This document shows positions 25,750 to 35,308 of a stretch of DNA of 64,000 nucleotides, one piece after another. The first letter of the stretch is position 1. Every line of letters starts with the position of its first letter. Under the pieces are notes generated by a model. It searched no databases. It saw only the letters and a list, made by a program, of their open reading frames with translations, and was not told the origin of the DNA. The position numbers were made by a program, and so were the translations under genes. The DNA comes from Paenibacillus polymyxa (GTDB lineage: Bacteria > Bacillota > Bacilli > Paenibacillales > Paenibacillaceae): contig NZ_JAGGNR010000011.1 of the NCBI RefSeq assembly GCF_018614975.1, positions 466,262 through 530,261 on the forward strand, written 5' to 3'.

Positions 25750-27066
25750 ATGAAAGAAACCAAAAAGATGAGAGTTTTTTCACTGGGGATTCAGCACGTA
25801 CTCGCGATGTATGCGGGAGCAATTTTGGTGCCTTTGCTTGTGGGCAGAGCACTAAATCTGACTGCAGAGCAGTTGGCGTATCTGGTATCCATTGACCTGT
25901 TAACGTGCGGGATTGCAACATGGCTTCAGGCTCGGAAAGGAAAGTACTTGGGTATTGGTTTGCCAGCGGTGCTCGGAAGTTCTTTTGTAGCGGTGACACC
26001 CATGATTGCGATTGGATCGCAATACGGAATACCTGCCATATATGGGTCGATCATCGCAGCCGGGTTATTTATCGTCATCTTTGCCGTATTTTTTAGCAAA
26101 ATCGTCAAATTGTTTCCGCCAGTCGTGATCGGTACAGTGGTAACCATTATCGGTCTTGCGCTAATCCCAACTGGCATTAAAAACATGGCGGGTGGAGCAA
26201 ACAGTGAGAATTTTGGGAGTTTGGATAATTTGGCCCTCTCATTTGGTGTATTACTGTTCATTCTAATCCTGAATCGCTATGCTCGCGGGTTTGTTAAATC
26301 CTTGGCTGTTCTCCTTGGTATTATCGTGGGAACCCTCATCGCATCCATCATGGGAAAAGTGAATTTTGCCTCTGTACAGGAAGCCTCCTGGTTCCATTTA
26401 CCTCAACCCTTTTACTTTGGATGGCCTACCTTCGAAATCGGCCCAATCATTACAATGATTATTGTAGGTACGGTGGTTATCATCGAATCAACAGGTGTAT
26501 TTATGGCTTTGAGTAAAATCTGTGATCAACCGATCAACGAAAAAGATCTGGCACGGGGATATCGTGCAGAAGGTCTTGCGTTTGTCCTGGGCGGCATATT
26601 TAATGCTTTTCCATACAATACATTTGCACAGAATGTCGGTTTGGTTCAGCTCTCCAAAGTGAAAACGACCAATGTTGTTGTTGCAGCCGGAGGTATTCTG
26701 GTCTTTCTGGGACTCATTCCGAAGGTAGCTGCTTTTGCAACCATTATTCCAAGTGCTGTCCTTGGAGGAGCAACTGTTGTCCTGTTTGGAATGGTCGTCT
26801 CATCCGGGATCAAAATGCTGCAAAATGTCGACTTCGGCAAACAATCCAATCTATTGATCGTGGCTTGCTCCGTTTCACTTGGGCTCGGTGTTACTGCTGT
26901 ACCCGACCTGTTTGCCCAGCTTCCTCAAAGTATTCGGATTATTGTTAGCGATGGTATTATCACGGGAAGCCTGTCAGCGATTCTGCTTAATGTCTTCTTT
27001 AACCTCGCTTTGAAAAAAGAGAGCTTGCCAGTACAGCCTGTACAGGCTCAGGAAGCACATACGTAA
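25750..27066 (+). CDS. pbuX: xanthine/uracil permease (NCS2), PbuX-like
   Basis: 438 residues, the same length as B. subtilis PbuX, with about 13-14 membrane helices. Typical NCS2 features are GIQHVLAMYAGAILVPLLVG at the start, the QNVGLVQLSKV loop (about residue 298), and IIPSAVLGGATVVLFGMVVS. It imports purine bases, most likely xanthine; uric acid is the alternative. GGGGG precedes the ATG at 9 bases. It has an unusual 200-base leader and its own terminator, and no xpt gene is next to it. Confidence 0.8.
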   Translation: MKETKKMRVFSLGIQHVLAMYAGAILVPLLVGRALNLTAEQLAYLVSIDLLTCGIATWLQARKGKYLGIGLPAVLGSSFVAVTPMIAIGSQYGIPAIYGSIIAAGLFIVIFAVFFSKIVKLFPPVVIGTVVTIIGLALIPTGIKNMAGGANSENFGSLDNLALSFGVLLFILILNRYARGFVKSLAVLLGIIVGTLIASIMGKVNFASVQEASWFHLPQPFYFGWPTFEIGPIITMIIVGTVVIIESTGVFMALSKICDQPINEKDLARGYRAEGLAFVLGGIFNAFPYNTFAQNVGLVQLSKVKTTNVVVAAGGILVFLGLIPKVAAFATIIPSAVLGGATVVLFGMVVSSGIKMLQNVDFGKQSNLLIVACSVSLGLGVTAVPDLFAQLPQSIRIIVSDGIITGSLSAILLNVFFNLALKKESLPVQPVQAQEAHT

Positions 27067-27109
27067 ATCCTTGTAATAACGGACGTGTCATCTGGTAGTA
27101 AGCGGAATA

Positions 27110-27188
27110 GATCCAAGATGGTTTTCTGGGAAGTGGAATGAAAGACAATGACTCCACTTGGCAAAGAAACCTCTTGGATTTTTTTGTG
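27110..27188 (+). terminator. terminator after pbuX
   Basis: GATCCAAGATGGTTT and AAACCTCTTGGATT form a long stem with one internal mismatch pair, followed by TTTTTTT. Between here and 27380 I see nothing beyond the ribosome site of the next gene. Confidence 0.7.
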
Positions 27189-27380
27189 CTTACGATTCAT
27201 GAGAATGCAAAAGGCATGCAAATATGCTAAAGTTTCATCAAGAACATTTTAGATGTTCGTTTAAGTCAACAACCTCTTGAATTGAATTTCCATGCGACTA
27301 CATAAATGAGCATTGGTTCACAAGGCTAAAATAAAAACCAGGGGATATCCATTGGGTACAGAAAAGGAGTTGTGTTCACT

Positions 27381-28850
27381 ATGCAACAAGAAACGTTGAA
27401 CAAAGGGTGGAACTTGGAGAATAGTTATGCGCAGTTACCGCAACCCTTTTTCACAAGTCAGGGCGCGGTGCCTGTTGAATCACCAAAGCTGATCATTTTC
27501 AATAGATTGCTTGCCTCCAGCTTGGGACTGGATGTGGAGTCTCTTGACAGTGATGAAGGAGCGCAAATTTTTGCGGGTAATTCGATTCCGGAAGGAGCCG
27601 AGCCTCTGGCTCAGGCCTATGCAGGACATCAATTCGGCAATTTTAACATGCTTGGAGATGGACGGGCTTTGCTGCTGGGTGAACAGATTACGCCACAGGG
27701 CGAGCGAGTGGATATCCAGCTGAAAGGTTCAGGGAGAACACCGTACTCTCGTGGAGGAGATGGACGTGCTGCTGTGGGGCCCATGTTGCGAGAATATATC
27801 ATTAGTGAAGCGATGTATGCACTAGGTATTCCAACGACACGCAGTCTGGCGGTGGTATCAACAGGAGAAAACATTATCCGCGAAACAGAGCGGCCTGGGG
27901 CCATATTAACCCGGGTGGCTTCCAGTCATATCCGGGTAGCAACCTTCCAGTATGCAGCCAGATGGGGTTCTATAGACGATCTTCGGGCATTGGCTGACTA
28001 TACGTTGAATCGACATTTTCCTGAGGTTGCTCAAGCTGAAGATCGTTATCTTTTGCTCCTTCAGGAAGTAATTAAACGGCAGGCGGCACTCGTTGCCCAA
28101 TGGCAGCATGTTGGTTTCATTCATGGCGTGATGAACACGGATAACATGGCGATCAGTGGTGAGACCATCGATTATGGTCCGTGCGCCTTTATGGATGCTT
28201 ACAATCCTTCAACCGTATTCAGCTCCATTGACAGACAAGGTCGCTATGCTTATGGTAATCAACCGTATATTGCCGGGTGGAATTTGGCTCGCTTTGCCGA
28301 GACACTTCTGCCGTTGTTGCATGAAGATGAAGAACAGGCCGTGCAACTCGCGCAGGATACCATCGCACAATTTTCTGAATTGTACCATCATCACTGGCTC
28401 AAGGGGATGCGTGCCAAACTGGGCTTGTTGGATGAAGAGGCCGAAGATGAGGCCATGATCAAGGATCTTCTTGAACTTATGGAGAAGCATAGTTCAGATT
28501 ACACGAATACGTTCCTGGCATTGACATTTGATACATTGGAAGGGACTGCTTTGTTTGGCACGACAGAATTTGCTGAATGGAATGAGCGGTGGCAAGCAAG
28601 ATTGGACAGACAGGAAGAGGAGAAGGAAGTCTCTCGACAGTTGATGAGAACGAACAATCCAGCGGTCATCCCCCGCAATCATCGGGTCGAGGAAGCGCTT
28701 GAGCAAGCGGAGAACTACGGAGATCTTAGCGTGATGCAGAAGCTTTTGGCAGTTCTTTCAGATCCGTTTGCGCACTCACCTGAGCAGGCTCAATATGCCG
28801 AACTACCTGCACAATGCAATACTTCGTACCAAACTTTTTGTGGAACCTGA
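27381..28850 (+). CDS. selO: protein adenylyltransferase SelO (YdiU/UPF0061)
   Basis: 489 residues of the SelO pseudokinase family, which transfers AMP to Ser, Thr and Tyr of proteins. Visible are [20 protein letters not shown] (about 80-99), the ATP-contact stretch [18 protein letters not shown] (about 115-132), the [20 protein letters not shown] catalytic/metal block (about 252-271), and the C-terminal [15 protein letters not shown]. The ATG at 27381 is preferred because AAGGAG is 11 bases upstream, whereas GTG at 27372 is too near. It is monocistronic. In bacteria the family is tied to redox stress. Confidence 0.9.
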   Translation: MQQETLNKGWNLENSYAQLPQPFFTSQGAVPVESPKLIIFNRLLASSLGLDVESLDSDEGAQIFAGNSIPEGAEPLAQAYAGHQFGNFNMLGDGRALLLGEQITPQGERVDIQLKGSGRTPYSRGGDGRAAVGPMLREYIISEAMYALGIPTTRSLAVVSTGENIIRETERPGAILTRVASSHIRVATFQYAARWGSIDDLRALADYTLNRHFPEVAQAEDRYLLLLQEVIKRQAALVAQWQHVGFIHGVMNTDNMAISGETIDYGPCAFMDAYNPSTVFSSIDRQGRYAYGNQPYIAGWNLARFAETLLPLLHEDEEQAVQLAQDTIAQFSELYHHHWLKGMRAKLGLLDEEAEDEAMIKDLLELMEKHSSDYTNTFLALTFDTLEGTALFGTTEFAEWNERWQARLDRQEEEKEVSRQLMRTNNPAVIPRNHRVEEALEQAENYGDLSVMQKLLAVLSDPFAHSPEQAQYAELPAQCNTSYQTFCGT

Positions 28851-28867
28851 TTTAACAATGTGGAATG

Positions 28868-28894
28868 AAGAGGCTGCCTTGGGCAGCTTTTTCA
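28868..28894 (+). terminator. terminator after selO
   Basis: GCTGCC and GGGCAGC form a short GC-rich stem followed by TTTTTC. Confidence 0.7.
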
Positions 28895-29006
28895 TTTTTT
28901 TCATTCTGTCATGAACGTTAGAATCGAACGTTTTTATTGAATTTGGAGATTGTCATACAATAATTAGAGAAGTAGAGATTTAACTTTTATAGAGGCAGGT
29001 GCATTC

Positions 29007-29207
29007 ATGTCCAACATGTTAAGCAAAGAACAATTGGTAGACATCCTTTTACAGCTTTTAGAGCGTACATCTTTTCCTAGGGAACAGATGCAAAACTATG
29101 TTAACCGCTTGTTTGAGACCCTTAAGTGGGATGGGGTGCCCTATGTAGCGAGTAGAGAAGATACGTATTTGCAGAGAAAGCCTATGGTTATTATCACGGA
29201 AAATTGA
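29007..29207 (+). CDS. hypothetical small protein
   Basis: 66 residues, mostly helical (SKEQLVDILLQLLERTSFPR), with no membrane segment or Cys. AGAGGCAGGTG precedes the ATG. I do not recognise the family. It lies between selO and the tyrS T-box leader and has no terminator of its own that I can see. Confidence 0.55.
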   Translation: MSNMLSKEQLVDILLQLLERTSFPREQMQNYVNRLFETLKWDGVPYVASREDTYLQRKPMVIITEN

Positions 29208-29276
29208 ACATAATGATAATATAATTTGGTTTCAACTATACATCCGTTGTTCTGTTCAAAGATTGCATACTTGGTC

Positions 29277-29305
29277 TTGCAATGACTGAAACGTTCGGCT
29301 ATACT
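29277..29305 (+). promoter_or_regulatory. promoter of the tyrS T-box leader
   Basis: TTGCAA and TATACT are separated by 17 bases, about 25 bases before the leader start. Confidence 0.6.
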
Positions 29306-29329
29306 TGCTATAAATTGAATACATGAATC

Positions 29330-29582
29330 ACGTTGATAGAGCGCAGTAGCGGCTTTGTCCCTGTTACAGAAAGTCAGGGGTTGATGGAACCTGATACATA
29401 CAAGGGCTGCGAATTACACTCTGGAGTACTTGGGTAATGCCAAGCGGATGGGCAAACGATATATTGCTAAAAGTGGTATGGATAACGTGTTAAGGTTACG
29501 TGTTGTCCATGCAATTTGGGTGGTACCACGGTTATGATAATCGTCCCTGTGTCTAATGAAGACAAGGAGGCGATTTTTTTGT
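29330..29582 (+). promoter_or_regulatory. T-box leader (tyrosine) with terminator
   Basis: The conserved T-box GGGTGGTACCACGG is at about 29518-29531, and GAATTACAC in stem I offers the specifier TAC (29415-29417) for tyrosine, fitting the tyrS gene downstream. The terminator arms AATCGTCCCTGTGTC and GACAAGGAGGCGATT (about 29540-29576) are followed by TTTTTTTG. Uncharged tRNA-Tyr should prevent termination. Confidence 0.85.
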
Positions 29583-29667
29583 GTCCAAAAAATCCGTTCC
29601 AGCGTGTTATTTCGTAATTTGACGTAGATCATGACTGAATTTTGAGGATAGAAAAGGGGTTGTACAA

Positions 29668-30930
29668 ATGAATATTATTGATGAACTACAATGGCGTGAC
29701 GCCATTAACCAGCAGACGGATGCAGAGGGATTACGTGAATTGACTGAAACGAAGTCCGTTTCTTTGTACTGCGGCGTTGACCCTACGGGGGATAGCATGC
29801 ATATCGGACATCTCATTCCATTCATGATGCTTAAACGTTTTCAACTGGCAGGACATCGTCCAGTCATTTTGATTGGTGGAGCTACAGGCACGATTGGTGA
29901 TCCAAGTGGTCGTCAGGCAGAGCGTTCTTTGCAAACGATGGAGCAAGTGCAGGAGAATGTGGATGCACTGACCGCGCAGATGAAGAAGTTGTTTGTAACA
30001 GACGGTGATAATCAGGTTCGCATGGTGAACAACTATGATTGGACACACAAAATCAATGTCATTGAATTCTTGCGTGACTACGGCAAAAACTTCAACCTTA
30101 ACACAATGCTGGCTAAGGATGTCGTTGCGAGCAGACTGGAAGGCGGAATCTCGTTCACTGAGTTTTCCTACCAGATCCTTCAATCGCTCGACTACCTGCA
30201 CCTGTTCCAGAACGAAGATGTACAGCTTCAAATCGGCGGTTCTGATCAATGGGGGAATATCACGAGTGGTCTTGATCTGATTCGCAAAAAAGAAGGATCT
30301 GAAGCGAAGGCGTACGGTCTGACCATTCCGCTCATGCTCAAATCCGACGGAACCAAATTCGGTAAAACAGCTGGCGGCGCAATCTGGCTTGATCCGAACA
30401 AAACGACACCATTTGAATTCTACCAGTTCTGGGCAAATACAGATGACCGTGATGTGATCAAATACTTGAAATACTTTACCTTCTTGAGCAAAGAAGAAAT
30501 TGAAGCTTTGGCTGAAAAGGTAGAGACAGAGCCGCACAGACGTGAAGCACAGAAAGCACTCGCGGAAGAAATGACAAAATTCGTTCACGGCGAAGAAATG
30601 CTCGAACAGGCTAAACGTATTACAGCGGCGCTGTTCAGTGGTGATATCCGTTCCCTGACAGCAGATGAAATCGAGCAGGGCTTCAAGGAAATGCCAACAT
30701 TTGAAACGGATGGCTTAGCAAAAAATATCGTCGACTGGCTCGTAGAGCTGGGGTTGGAGCCATCGAAGCGCCAGGCGCGTGAGGATGTCACCAAAGGCGC
30801 TATCTCCATGAACGGTGAGAAAATCACAGAGCTTGAATTCACAGTGTCGGCAGAGCATGCCATTGGCGGTAAATTCATCATTATCCGTAAAGGTAAGAAG
30901 AATTACAGCTTGGTTAAACTTCAATCGTAG
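29668..30930 (+). CDS. tyrS: tyrosyl-tRNA synthetase
   Basis: 420 residues of class I TyrRS, bacterial type. The HIGH-like motif is in DSMHIGHLIPFMM (about 47-51), the tyrosine pocket is SLYCGVDPTGDS, and the KFGKT motif is in SDGTKFGKTAGGA (about 230-236). A C-terminal S4 domain follows (about 352-415). AAAGGGG precedes the ATG. It is regulated by the Tyr T-box upstream. It charges tRNA-Tyr in the cytoplasm. Confidence 0.97.
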   Translation: MNIIDELQWRDAINQQTDAEGLRELTETKSVSLYCGVDPTGDSMHIGHLIPFMMLKRFQLAGHRPVILIGGATGTIGDPSGRQAERSLQTMEQVQENVDALTAQMKKLFVTDGDNQVRMVNNYDWTHKINVIEFLRDYGKNFNLNTMLAKDVVASRLEGGISFTEFSYQILQSLDYLHLFQNEDVQLQIGGSDQWGNITSGLDLIRKKEGSEAKAYGLTIPLMLKSDGTKFGKTAGGAIWLDPNKTTPFEFYQFWANTDDRDVIKYLKYFTFLSKEEIEALAEKVETEPHRREAQKALAEEMTKFVHGEEMLEQAKRITAALFSGDIRSLTADEIEQGFKEMPTFETDGLAKNIVDWLVELGLEPSKRQAREDVTKGAISMNGEKITELEFTVSAEHAIGGKFIIIRKGKKNYSLVKLQS

Positions 30931-31007
30931 GTGTCGAAGAAATAGAACGTAACACAGACACGTAAGAGACTACAATAGAAATACAAAAAAACCAAATACA
31001 GAAACAA

Positions 31008-31056
31008 AAAGACCGTCTTCCATCTCTGTCAGGCGACAGAAGGGAGACGGTCTTTA
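31008..31056. terminator. bidirectional terminator after tyrS
   Basis: AAAGACCGTCTTCC pairs with the closely matching GGGAGACGGTCTTT. An A-run before it makes a T-run on the minus strand, serving the yxcD-like gene too. Confidence 0.8.
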
Positions 31057-31083
31057 GTATAACAGGTCATTGCTTGACCTAGT

Positions 31084-31362
31084 TTATTGATTAACGATTG
31101 CTGTGATCTCTTCATCCAGATCAAGTCGTACGTTCTCACGGTACGCCCGCATGTTGTATTCACTGTGCAGGTAACGAAGAATCGCTTCAATCATATTGGA
31201 CTCCACCAGATATTGACTGCGGCCTTGAATCCAAACTTCAGCGGAATAACCTGTATCTTCTTCCCAGCTCAGTTCTACGTTCACATCGGTTGGACGTACA
31301 CCCTTACGTTCTGCCATATGAATACAGATTGCATTCACAATTTCATCCATGCTCAGAACCAT
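31084..31362 (-). CDS. yxcD: YxcD family protein (DUF2653)
   Basis: A 92-residue cytoplasmic protein resembling YxcD: MDEIVNAICIHMAERKGVRP at the N-terminus, then VEVELSWEEDTGYSAEVWI-like strands. The function is unknown. It lies 5 bases after the Gly-rich membrane protein gene on the same strand, so the two are co-transcribed. The ribosome site is weak, consistent with coupling. Confidence 0.75.
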   Translation of the reverse strand: MVLSMDEIVNAICIHMAERKGVRPTDVNVELSWEEDTGYSAEVWIQGRSQYLVESNMIEAILRYLHSEYNMRAYRENVRLDLDEEITAIVNQ

Positions 31363-31367
31363 AGAGA

Positions 31368-31871
31368 TTAGTACCGTCCGTTTCTGTTACGGTCATCATC
31401 ACGATCATTGCGGCGGTCATAACGGCCATCCGCTGCAGGTTTGCGACGATTAGAGATGGCTCTGAAGAGTGCCATAGCCAGCATAACAATCAACATAATT
31501 GCTGCAACGTTCACGAGCAATCCAAGGATGTTACCCAGAGCACCCATGCCACCGAACAGTCCGCCGAACATCATACCAGCAAGACCACCAAGCATCATGC
31601 CTTTCATGAATCCACCGCCACCGCCGAAGAATCCACCACCACGGGTTGCAGCTGCACCAGTACCGGAGTTATTACCGGAATTGGATTGATTCACGTTGTT
31701 GTTGGAGTCGGATTTCTTAGGAGTGTTGGTATAACTTTTTGTACCGGATTTGAATCCGCCACCACGTCTTGCATCCGCAGAATCCGGATTCGTTACTCCC
31801 ACTGTTGCGAACAATAATGTAAAGGCCATAAATACCATCATTAGATGTTTAACTCCAAATTTTTTCTTCAT
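31368..31871 (-). CDS. Gly-rich exported or membrane protein
   Basis: 167 residues: signal peptide (MMVFMAFTLLFATVGVT, cleavage near SADA), an Asn/Ser-rich linker, a Gly-rich stretch (TRGGGFFGGGGGFMKGMMLG), a membrane helix (LLVNVAAIMLIVMLAMALF, about 117-135), and an Arg/Asp-rich tail. The layout recalls the N-terminal half of Tim44-like lipid-translocation proteins, but the Tim44 domain itself is missing. It is co-transcribed with yxcD. Function unknown. Confidence 0.65.
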   Translation of the reverse strand: MKKKFGVKHLMMVFMAFTLLFATVGVTNPDSADARRGGGFKSGTKSYTNTPKKSDSNNNVNQSNSGNNSGTGAAATRGGGFFGGGGGFMKGMMLGGLAGMMFGGLFGGMGALGNILGLLVNVAAIMLIVMLAMALFRAISNRRKPAADGRYDRRNDRDDDRNRNGRY

Positions 31872-31966
31872 TGTAAAGATCGTAACCCCCCGATTAATTT
31901 GTTTGAATCGCCCAAAAAAGGGCCTTACTCATGTGATACGGTCAACTTGCAGGAACGTTTCAAATT

Positions 31967-32536
31967 TTATTGAATTTCTGAAACGCTTGGACTTGGGTCT
32001 TGAATTGCAGCTTGGCCATCAAGCAATTGGGTAACCCAATGACACCATTCCAGGCCTGTTTGTGCGTGCATTAACCCTTTTTGTACCAGGATGTAGCTTC
32101 CAAAATCTCGGTTGCCTACACGAAGATTATCTTGAGGTATACGTGACTTCAGATCCTCGAAATAACGTATGCGCTCCATAAACCAGCTTTTACGCTCGTT
32201 AAGAATGCGTCTCATGCTTCCGTCTTCCGCTATGCCAACACACAAAATACGCAGATTAAATTCATCGCGTGTAACCGGTGCGGTAACAGGAGTAATCATC
32301 CATTCCAAGAGCTTTTCAATGCCTTTTTCCGTAACTGCGTACATTTTCTTGTCCGGTTTGTCAGACTGTTGTACCCAGCGGGAGGCCAATAACTCATCGT
32401 TTTCCATCTTGGACAGGAGTGGATAGATCTGGCTGTGCTTCGCCTGCCAATGAGGCTGGATTTTCAGCATCAGATCATAGCCCGATGACTCCTCGCGGGT
32501 AAGCAGCCCGAGTAATCCGTAGGAAAGTATGTTCAT
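31967..32536 (-). CDS. PadR family transcriptional regulator
   Basis: 189 residues. An N-terminal winged helix (LSYGLLGLLTREESSGYDLM, residues 4-23; HSQIYPLLSKMENDELLASR recognition part) and a C-terminal helical dimerisation domain (about 90-175). I take the ATG at 32536, because AAGGAGA is 7 bases away; the ATG at 32542 is too close. Its target is unknown; PadR proteins often control neighbouring transporters or their own gene. Confidence 0.88.
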   Translation of the reverse strand: MNILSYGLLGLLTREESSGYDLMLKIQPHWQAKHSQIYPLLSKMENDELLASRWVQQSDKPDKKMYAVTEKGIEKLLEWMITPVTAPVTRDEFNLRILCVGIAEDGSMRRILNERKSWFMERIRYFEDLKSRIPQDNLRVGNRDFGSYILVQKGLMHAQTGLEWCHWVTQLLDGQAAIQDPSPSVSEIQ

Positions 32537-32670
32537 GCACATGTCTCCTTAATATTAGGGCTAGGTCAGAGAGAACAATCGTTTTTACTTTCTTTGACCG
32601 CTTTCATAAAAAGTGTACACTGAAACTGTATGGTTTGACAACCTGACAGAACAACTGCCTTAATTTAGAC

Positions 32671-32700
32671 AAAAAAAGTGCGAACCATAAGGTCCGCACT
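32671..32700 (-). terminator. terminator of the carbonic anhydrase gene
   Basis: On the minus strand GTGCGGACC and GGTTCGCAC form the stem, followed by seven T. Confidence 0.85.
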
Positions 32701-32709
32701 CCAAACCAT

Positions 32710-33285
32710 TTAGAGAGATGCCTGTTGTCCATACCCCTCAGCGACAAGATCAAGCTCACCTGTGGCAGAATCGATAACCATGCCGTGGACGGGTACATTG
32801 GGAGGAAGTAAAGGATGCTTCTTGATCACTTCCACAGTATGTTTTACCCCTTCTTGGACGCTGTCAAACCCGCGCAACCATTTTTGCAAACGGATGCCCG
32901 AATTCTCCAGAGTAGTCATGACTTCTTCCGATACACCACGCTCTACCATATGTCCAATCATGGTCTCAGCGTGAAGGGAAGCCATACCACATTCCGTATG
33001 CCCCACTACCAGGACTTCATCTGCACCCAGTTCATAGATGGCGACAAGTACACTACGCATTACACTCCCGAAAGGCTGAGAGATAATTGCGCCTGCGTTT
33101 TTGATGATTTTCACATCACCGTTTTTCAGGTTCATAGCCTTGGGCAGCAATTCCACCAGACGTGTATCCATACAAGTGATGATAACCATCTTTTTGGTAG
33201 GAAACTTGCTAGTCGTATACTTTTCGTATTCTTTGGTCTCGACAAATGATTTGTTGTAAGCCAAAATCTCTTGAATGTTGTTCAT
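32710..33285 (-). CDS. beta-class carbonic anhydrase
   Basis: A 191-residue beta-carbonic anhydrase that interconverts CO2 and bicarbonate. Zinc ligands are Cys in TCMDTR (about residue 37) and His/Cys in VVGHTECGM (about 95-98), with the Asp-Arg dyad in CMDTR. The start at 33285 is preferred, with AGGAGG 8 bases upstream; the ATG at 33291 is only 2 bases from it. It is monocistronic with a strong terminator. Confidence 0.92.
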   Translation of the reverse strand: MNNIQEILAYNKSFVETKEYEKYTTSKFPTKKMVIITCMDTRLVELLPKAMNLKNGDVKIIKNAGAIISQPFGSVMRSVLVAIYELGADEVLVVGHTECGMASLHAETMIGHMVERGVSEEVMTTLENSGIRLQKWLRGFDSVQEGVKHTVEVIKKHPLLPPNVPVHGMVIDSATGELDLVAEGYGQQASL

Positions 33286-33413
33286 GTCCATTGCCTCCTG
33301 TTATCCAATACGACGAGCACGGCCACTTGCATATGATGCAACTTGTCCTACGCGCCTTTGCTTTGATAGTGTTTCATGGTCAGCAGATGGCATTACTCCA
33401 ACCTTTTAGAGGT

Positions 33414-33522
33414 TGTTCAAAAAGTCCACTTTTGATTACAAATCATGCCTGAGGGCATCATCAGCATCGAAGTTGAATTCCATTTCTATCTTCTCGGTAA
33501 TGAAAACCAGACTTTTTGAACA
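33414..33522. repeat. 109-base inverted-repeat element (MITE-like)
   Basis: Perfect 13-base terminal inverted repeats, TGTTCAAAAAGTC and GACTTTTTGAACA, enclose a non-coding centre that includes TGCCTGAGGGCATCA. There is no transposase. The size and ends suggest a small non-autonomous mobile repeat or a folded intergenic element, inserted between carbonic anhydrase and carboxypeptidase. Confidence 0.6.
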
Positions 33523-33634
33523 CGTATCTTTAGGAGAACAATGCAATTTTCATCTGTTAAAAGTTGATTATACGCAATGCAAAAAGTATCATCAATAGGG
33601 TATTACATTTTTTTTGAAGAGGTGAACGATAACA

Positions 33635-35149
33635 ATGGATAAACAAACACAGGAACATTTGGAATCCTTCCGTAATCTGGCTCGTAAAATTAAGAGCTAT
33701 CATGAAGCCATTGGTTTGCTTCACTGGGATCTGCGCACAGGTGCGCCGAAAAAAGGCGTTCCGACTCGTTCGGAGACGCTGGGTATGTTGTCCACCGAAG
33801 CATTCAAGCTGCAAACTTCGACCGACATGAAGACTTACCTGGATGCATTAGCGACTCCAGCGGTATTGGAACAGCTCGAAGATATAGATCGTCGTCTGGT
33901 TGAAGATTGCAAGAAAGAATATGATCGCAGTCAGTCTGTACCACCTGAGAAAGTACAAGCATATACCGTGCTCACGGCCAAGTCCGAAACCGCATGGGAA
34001 GATGCCAAGCATAACAGTGATTTTGCAGGGTTCTCCCCATATCTGACAGATATCGTTAAGCTCAAACAAGAGTTTATTGATTATTGGGGTGTGAAGGATA
34101 CACGTTATGATACGCTGCTTGATATGTATGAACCGGATCTGACGGTTGAGAAAGTGGATGCTGTATTTGCCCGCCTCAAAGCACGCTTGGTGCCTCTGCA
34201 AGAGAAGATTAATGCTTCAGAAAACAAGCCAAATACAGAGTTTTTGAATCAGTTGTTTGACACCGAACAGCAGGAAAAGTTCAGTCTGTTCATCTTGGAA
34301 CAAATGGGCTATGACTTTGAAGCTGGACGATTGGACGAGAGTGTTCATCCTTTTGCAACGGGTCTTAACCCGGGTGATGTGCGGATCACAACCCATTATC
34401 TGCAAGATGATGTAGCAAGCGCAGTCTTCAGTTCACTGCATGAGGGCGGACATGCCCTGTACGAACAAAATATTGATGACAGTCTGGCGGGTACTCTGCT
34501 TGCCGAAGGAACGTCCATGGGGATTCATGAGTCCCAGTCCCGTCTTTGGGAAAACATGATTGGTCGCAGCCTGCCATTCTGGTCACGTTATTACAAAGAT
34601 TTGCAGCAGCATTTCCCGCAACTGAGTGAGGTTGAACTGGAAGATTTCTATCGTGCAATCAACCGGGTGGAGAGTTCACTCATTCGGATTGAAGCGGATG
34701 AACTGACCTATAACCTGCACATTATTATCCGATATGAGATTGAAAAAATGTTATTCAACGATGGCCTGGAAGTGAAAGACTTGCCAGAGACCTGGAATGC
34801 AAAATACAAGGAATACCTCGGTATTATGCCGACGAATGATGGAGACGGCGTTCTTCAGGATGTTCACTGGTCTGGTGGTGACTTTGGTTACTTTGCTTCG
34901 TATTCTCTGGGTAATATGTATGCAGCTCAAATTCTACATACATTGCGCAATGAAATGCCGGAGTTTGATACCCTTATTGCCGAAGGTAATCTGATTCCAA
35001 TTAAGGAATGGCTTACAGACAAGATCTATCGTTATGGTAAAAGTCGCACACCTTCCGAATTGATTGTTGCCGTAACGGGTGAAGAATTGAACCCGGATTA
35101 TCTGGCCGATTATCTGGAAGCCAAATATGCCGAGATTTACAAGCTGTAG
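33635..35149 (+). CDS. carboxypeptidase M32 (Taq type)
   Basis: 504 residues, a metallo-carboxypeptidase with broad C-terminal specificity. The HEXXH zinc motif is in SSLHEGGHALYEQ (about 269-273). The family blocks DPFATGLNPGDVRITTHY-like (HPFATGLNPGDVRITTHY, about 240-257) and HESQSRLWEN (about 298-307) are present, and the length is normal. GAAGAGGTG precedes the ATG. It is cytoplasmic, monocistronic, and ended by the terminator at 35193-35224. Confidence 0.92.
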   Translation: MDKQTQEHLESFRNLARKIKSYHEAIGLLHWDLRTGAPKKGVPTRSETLGMLSTEAFKLQTSTDMKTYLDALATPAVLEQLEDIDRRLVEDCKKEYDRSQSVPPEKVQAYTVLTAKSETAWEDAKHNSDFAGFSPYLTDIVKLKQEFIDYWGVKDTRYDTLLDMYEPDLTVEKVDAVFARLKARLVPLQEKINASENKPNTEFLNQLFDTEQQEKFSLFILEQMGYDFEAGRLDESVHPFATGLNPGDVRITTHYLQDDVASAVFSSLHEGGHALYEQNIDDSLAGTLLAEGTSMGIHESQSRLWENMIGRSLPFWSRYYKDLQQHFPQLSEVELEDFYRAINRVESSLIRIEADELTYNLHIIIRYEIEKMLFNDGLEVKDLPETWNAKYKEYLGIMPTNDGDGVLQDVHWSGGDFGYFASYSLGNMYAAQILHTLRNEMPEFDTLIAEGNLIPIKEWLTDKIYRYGKSRTPSELIVAVTGEELNPDYLADYLEAKYAEIYKL

Positions 35150-35192
35150 GCATCCCATAAATAACATATTGTATAACATTTCGAAGAGCTGA

Positions 35193-35224
35193 AGAGTCGG
35201 GCATCATTGCCCGGCTCTTTTTTG
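35193..35224 (+). terminator. terminator after carboxypeptidase M32
   Basis: AGAGTCGGGC and GCCCGGCTCT enclose ATCATT and are followed by TTTTTT. Confidence 0.85.
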
Positions 35225-35308
35225 TATTTAAGTTCTTAACCTTTTGTTGGGCATCGGCATATCCATAATAGAGAGAAACTGCTGAAACCAGTGAAGGAGG
35301 GAAACAAC

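Noticed and set aside
29731..30588. 285-codon minus-strand frame inside tyrS
   Set aside because: It is antisense to tyrS and lacks any family pattern or ribosome site.
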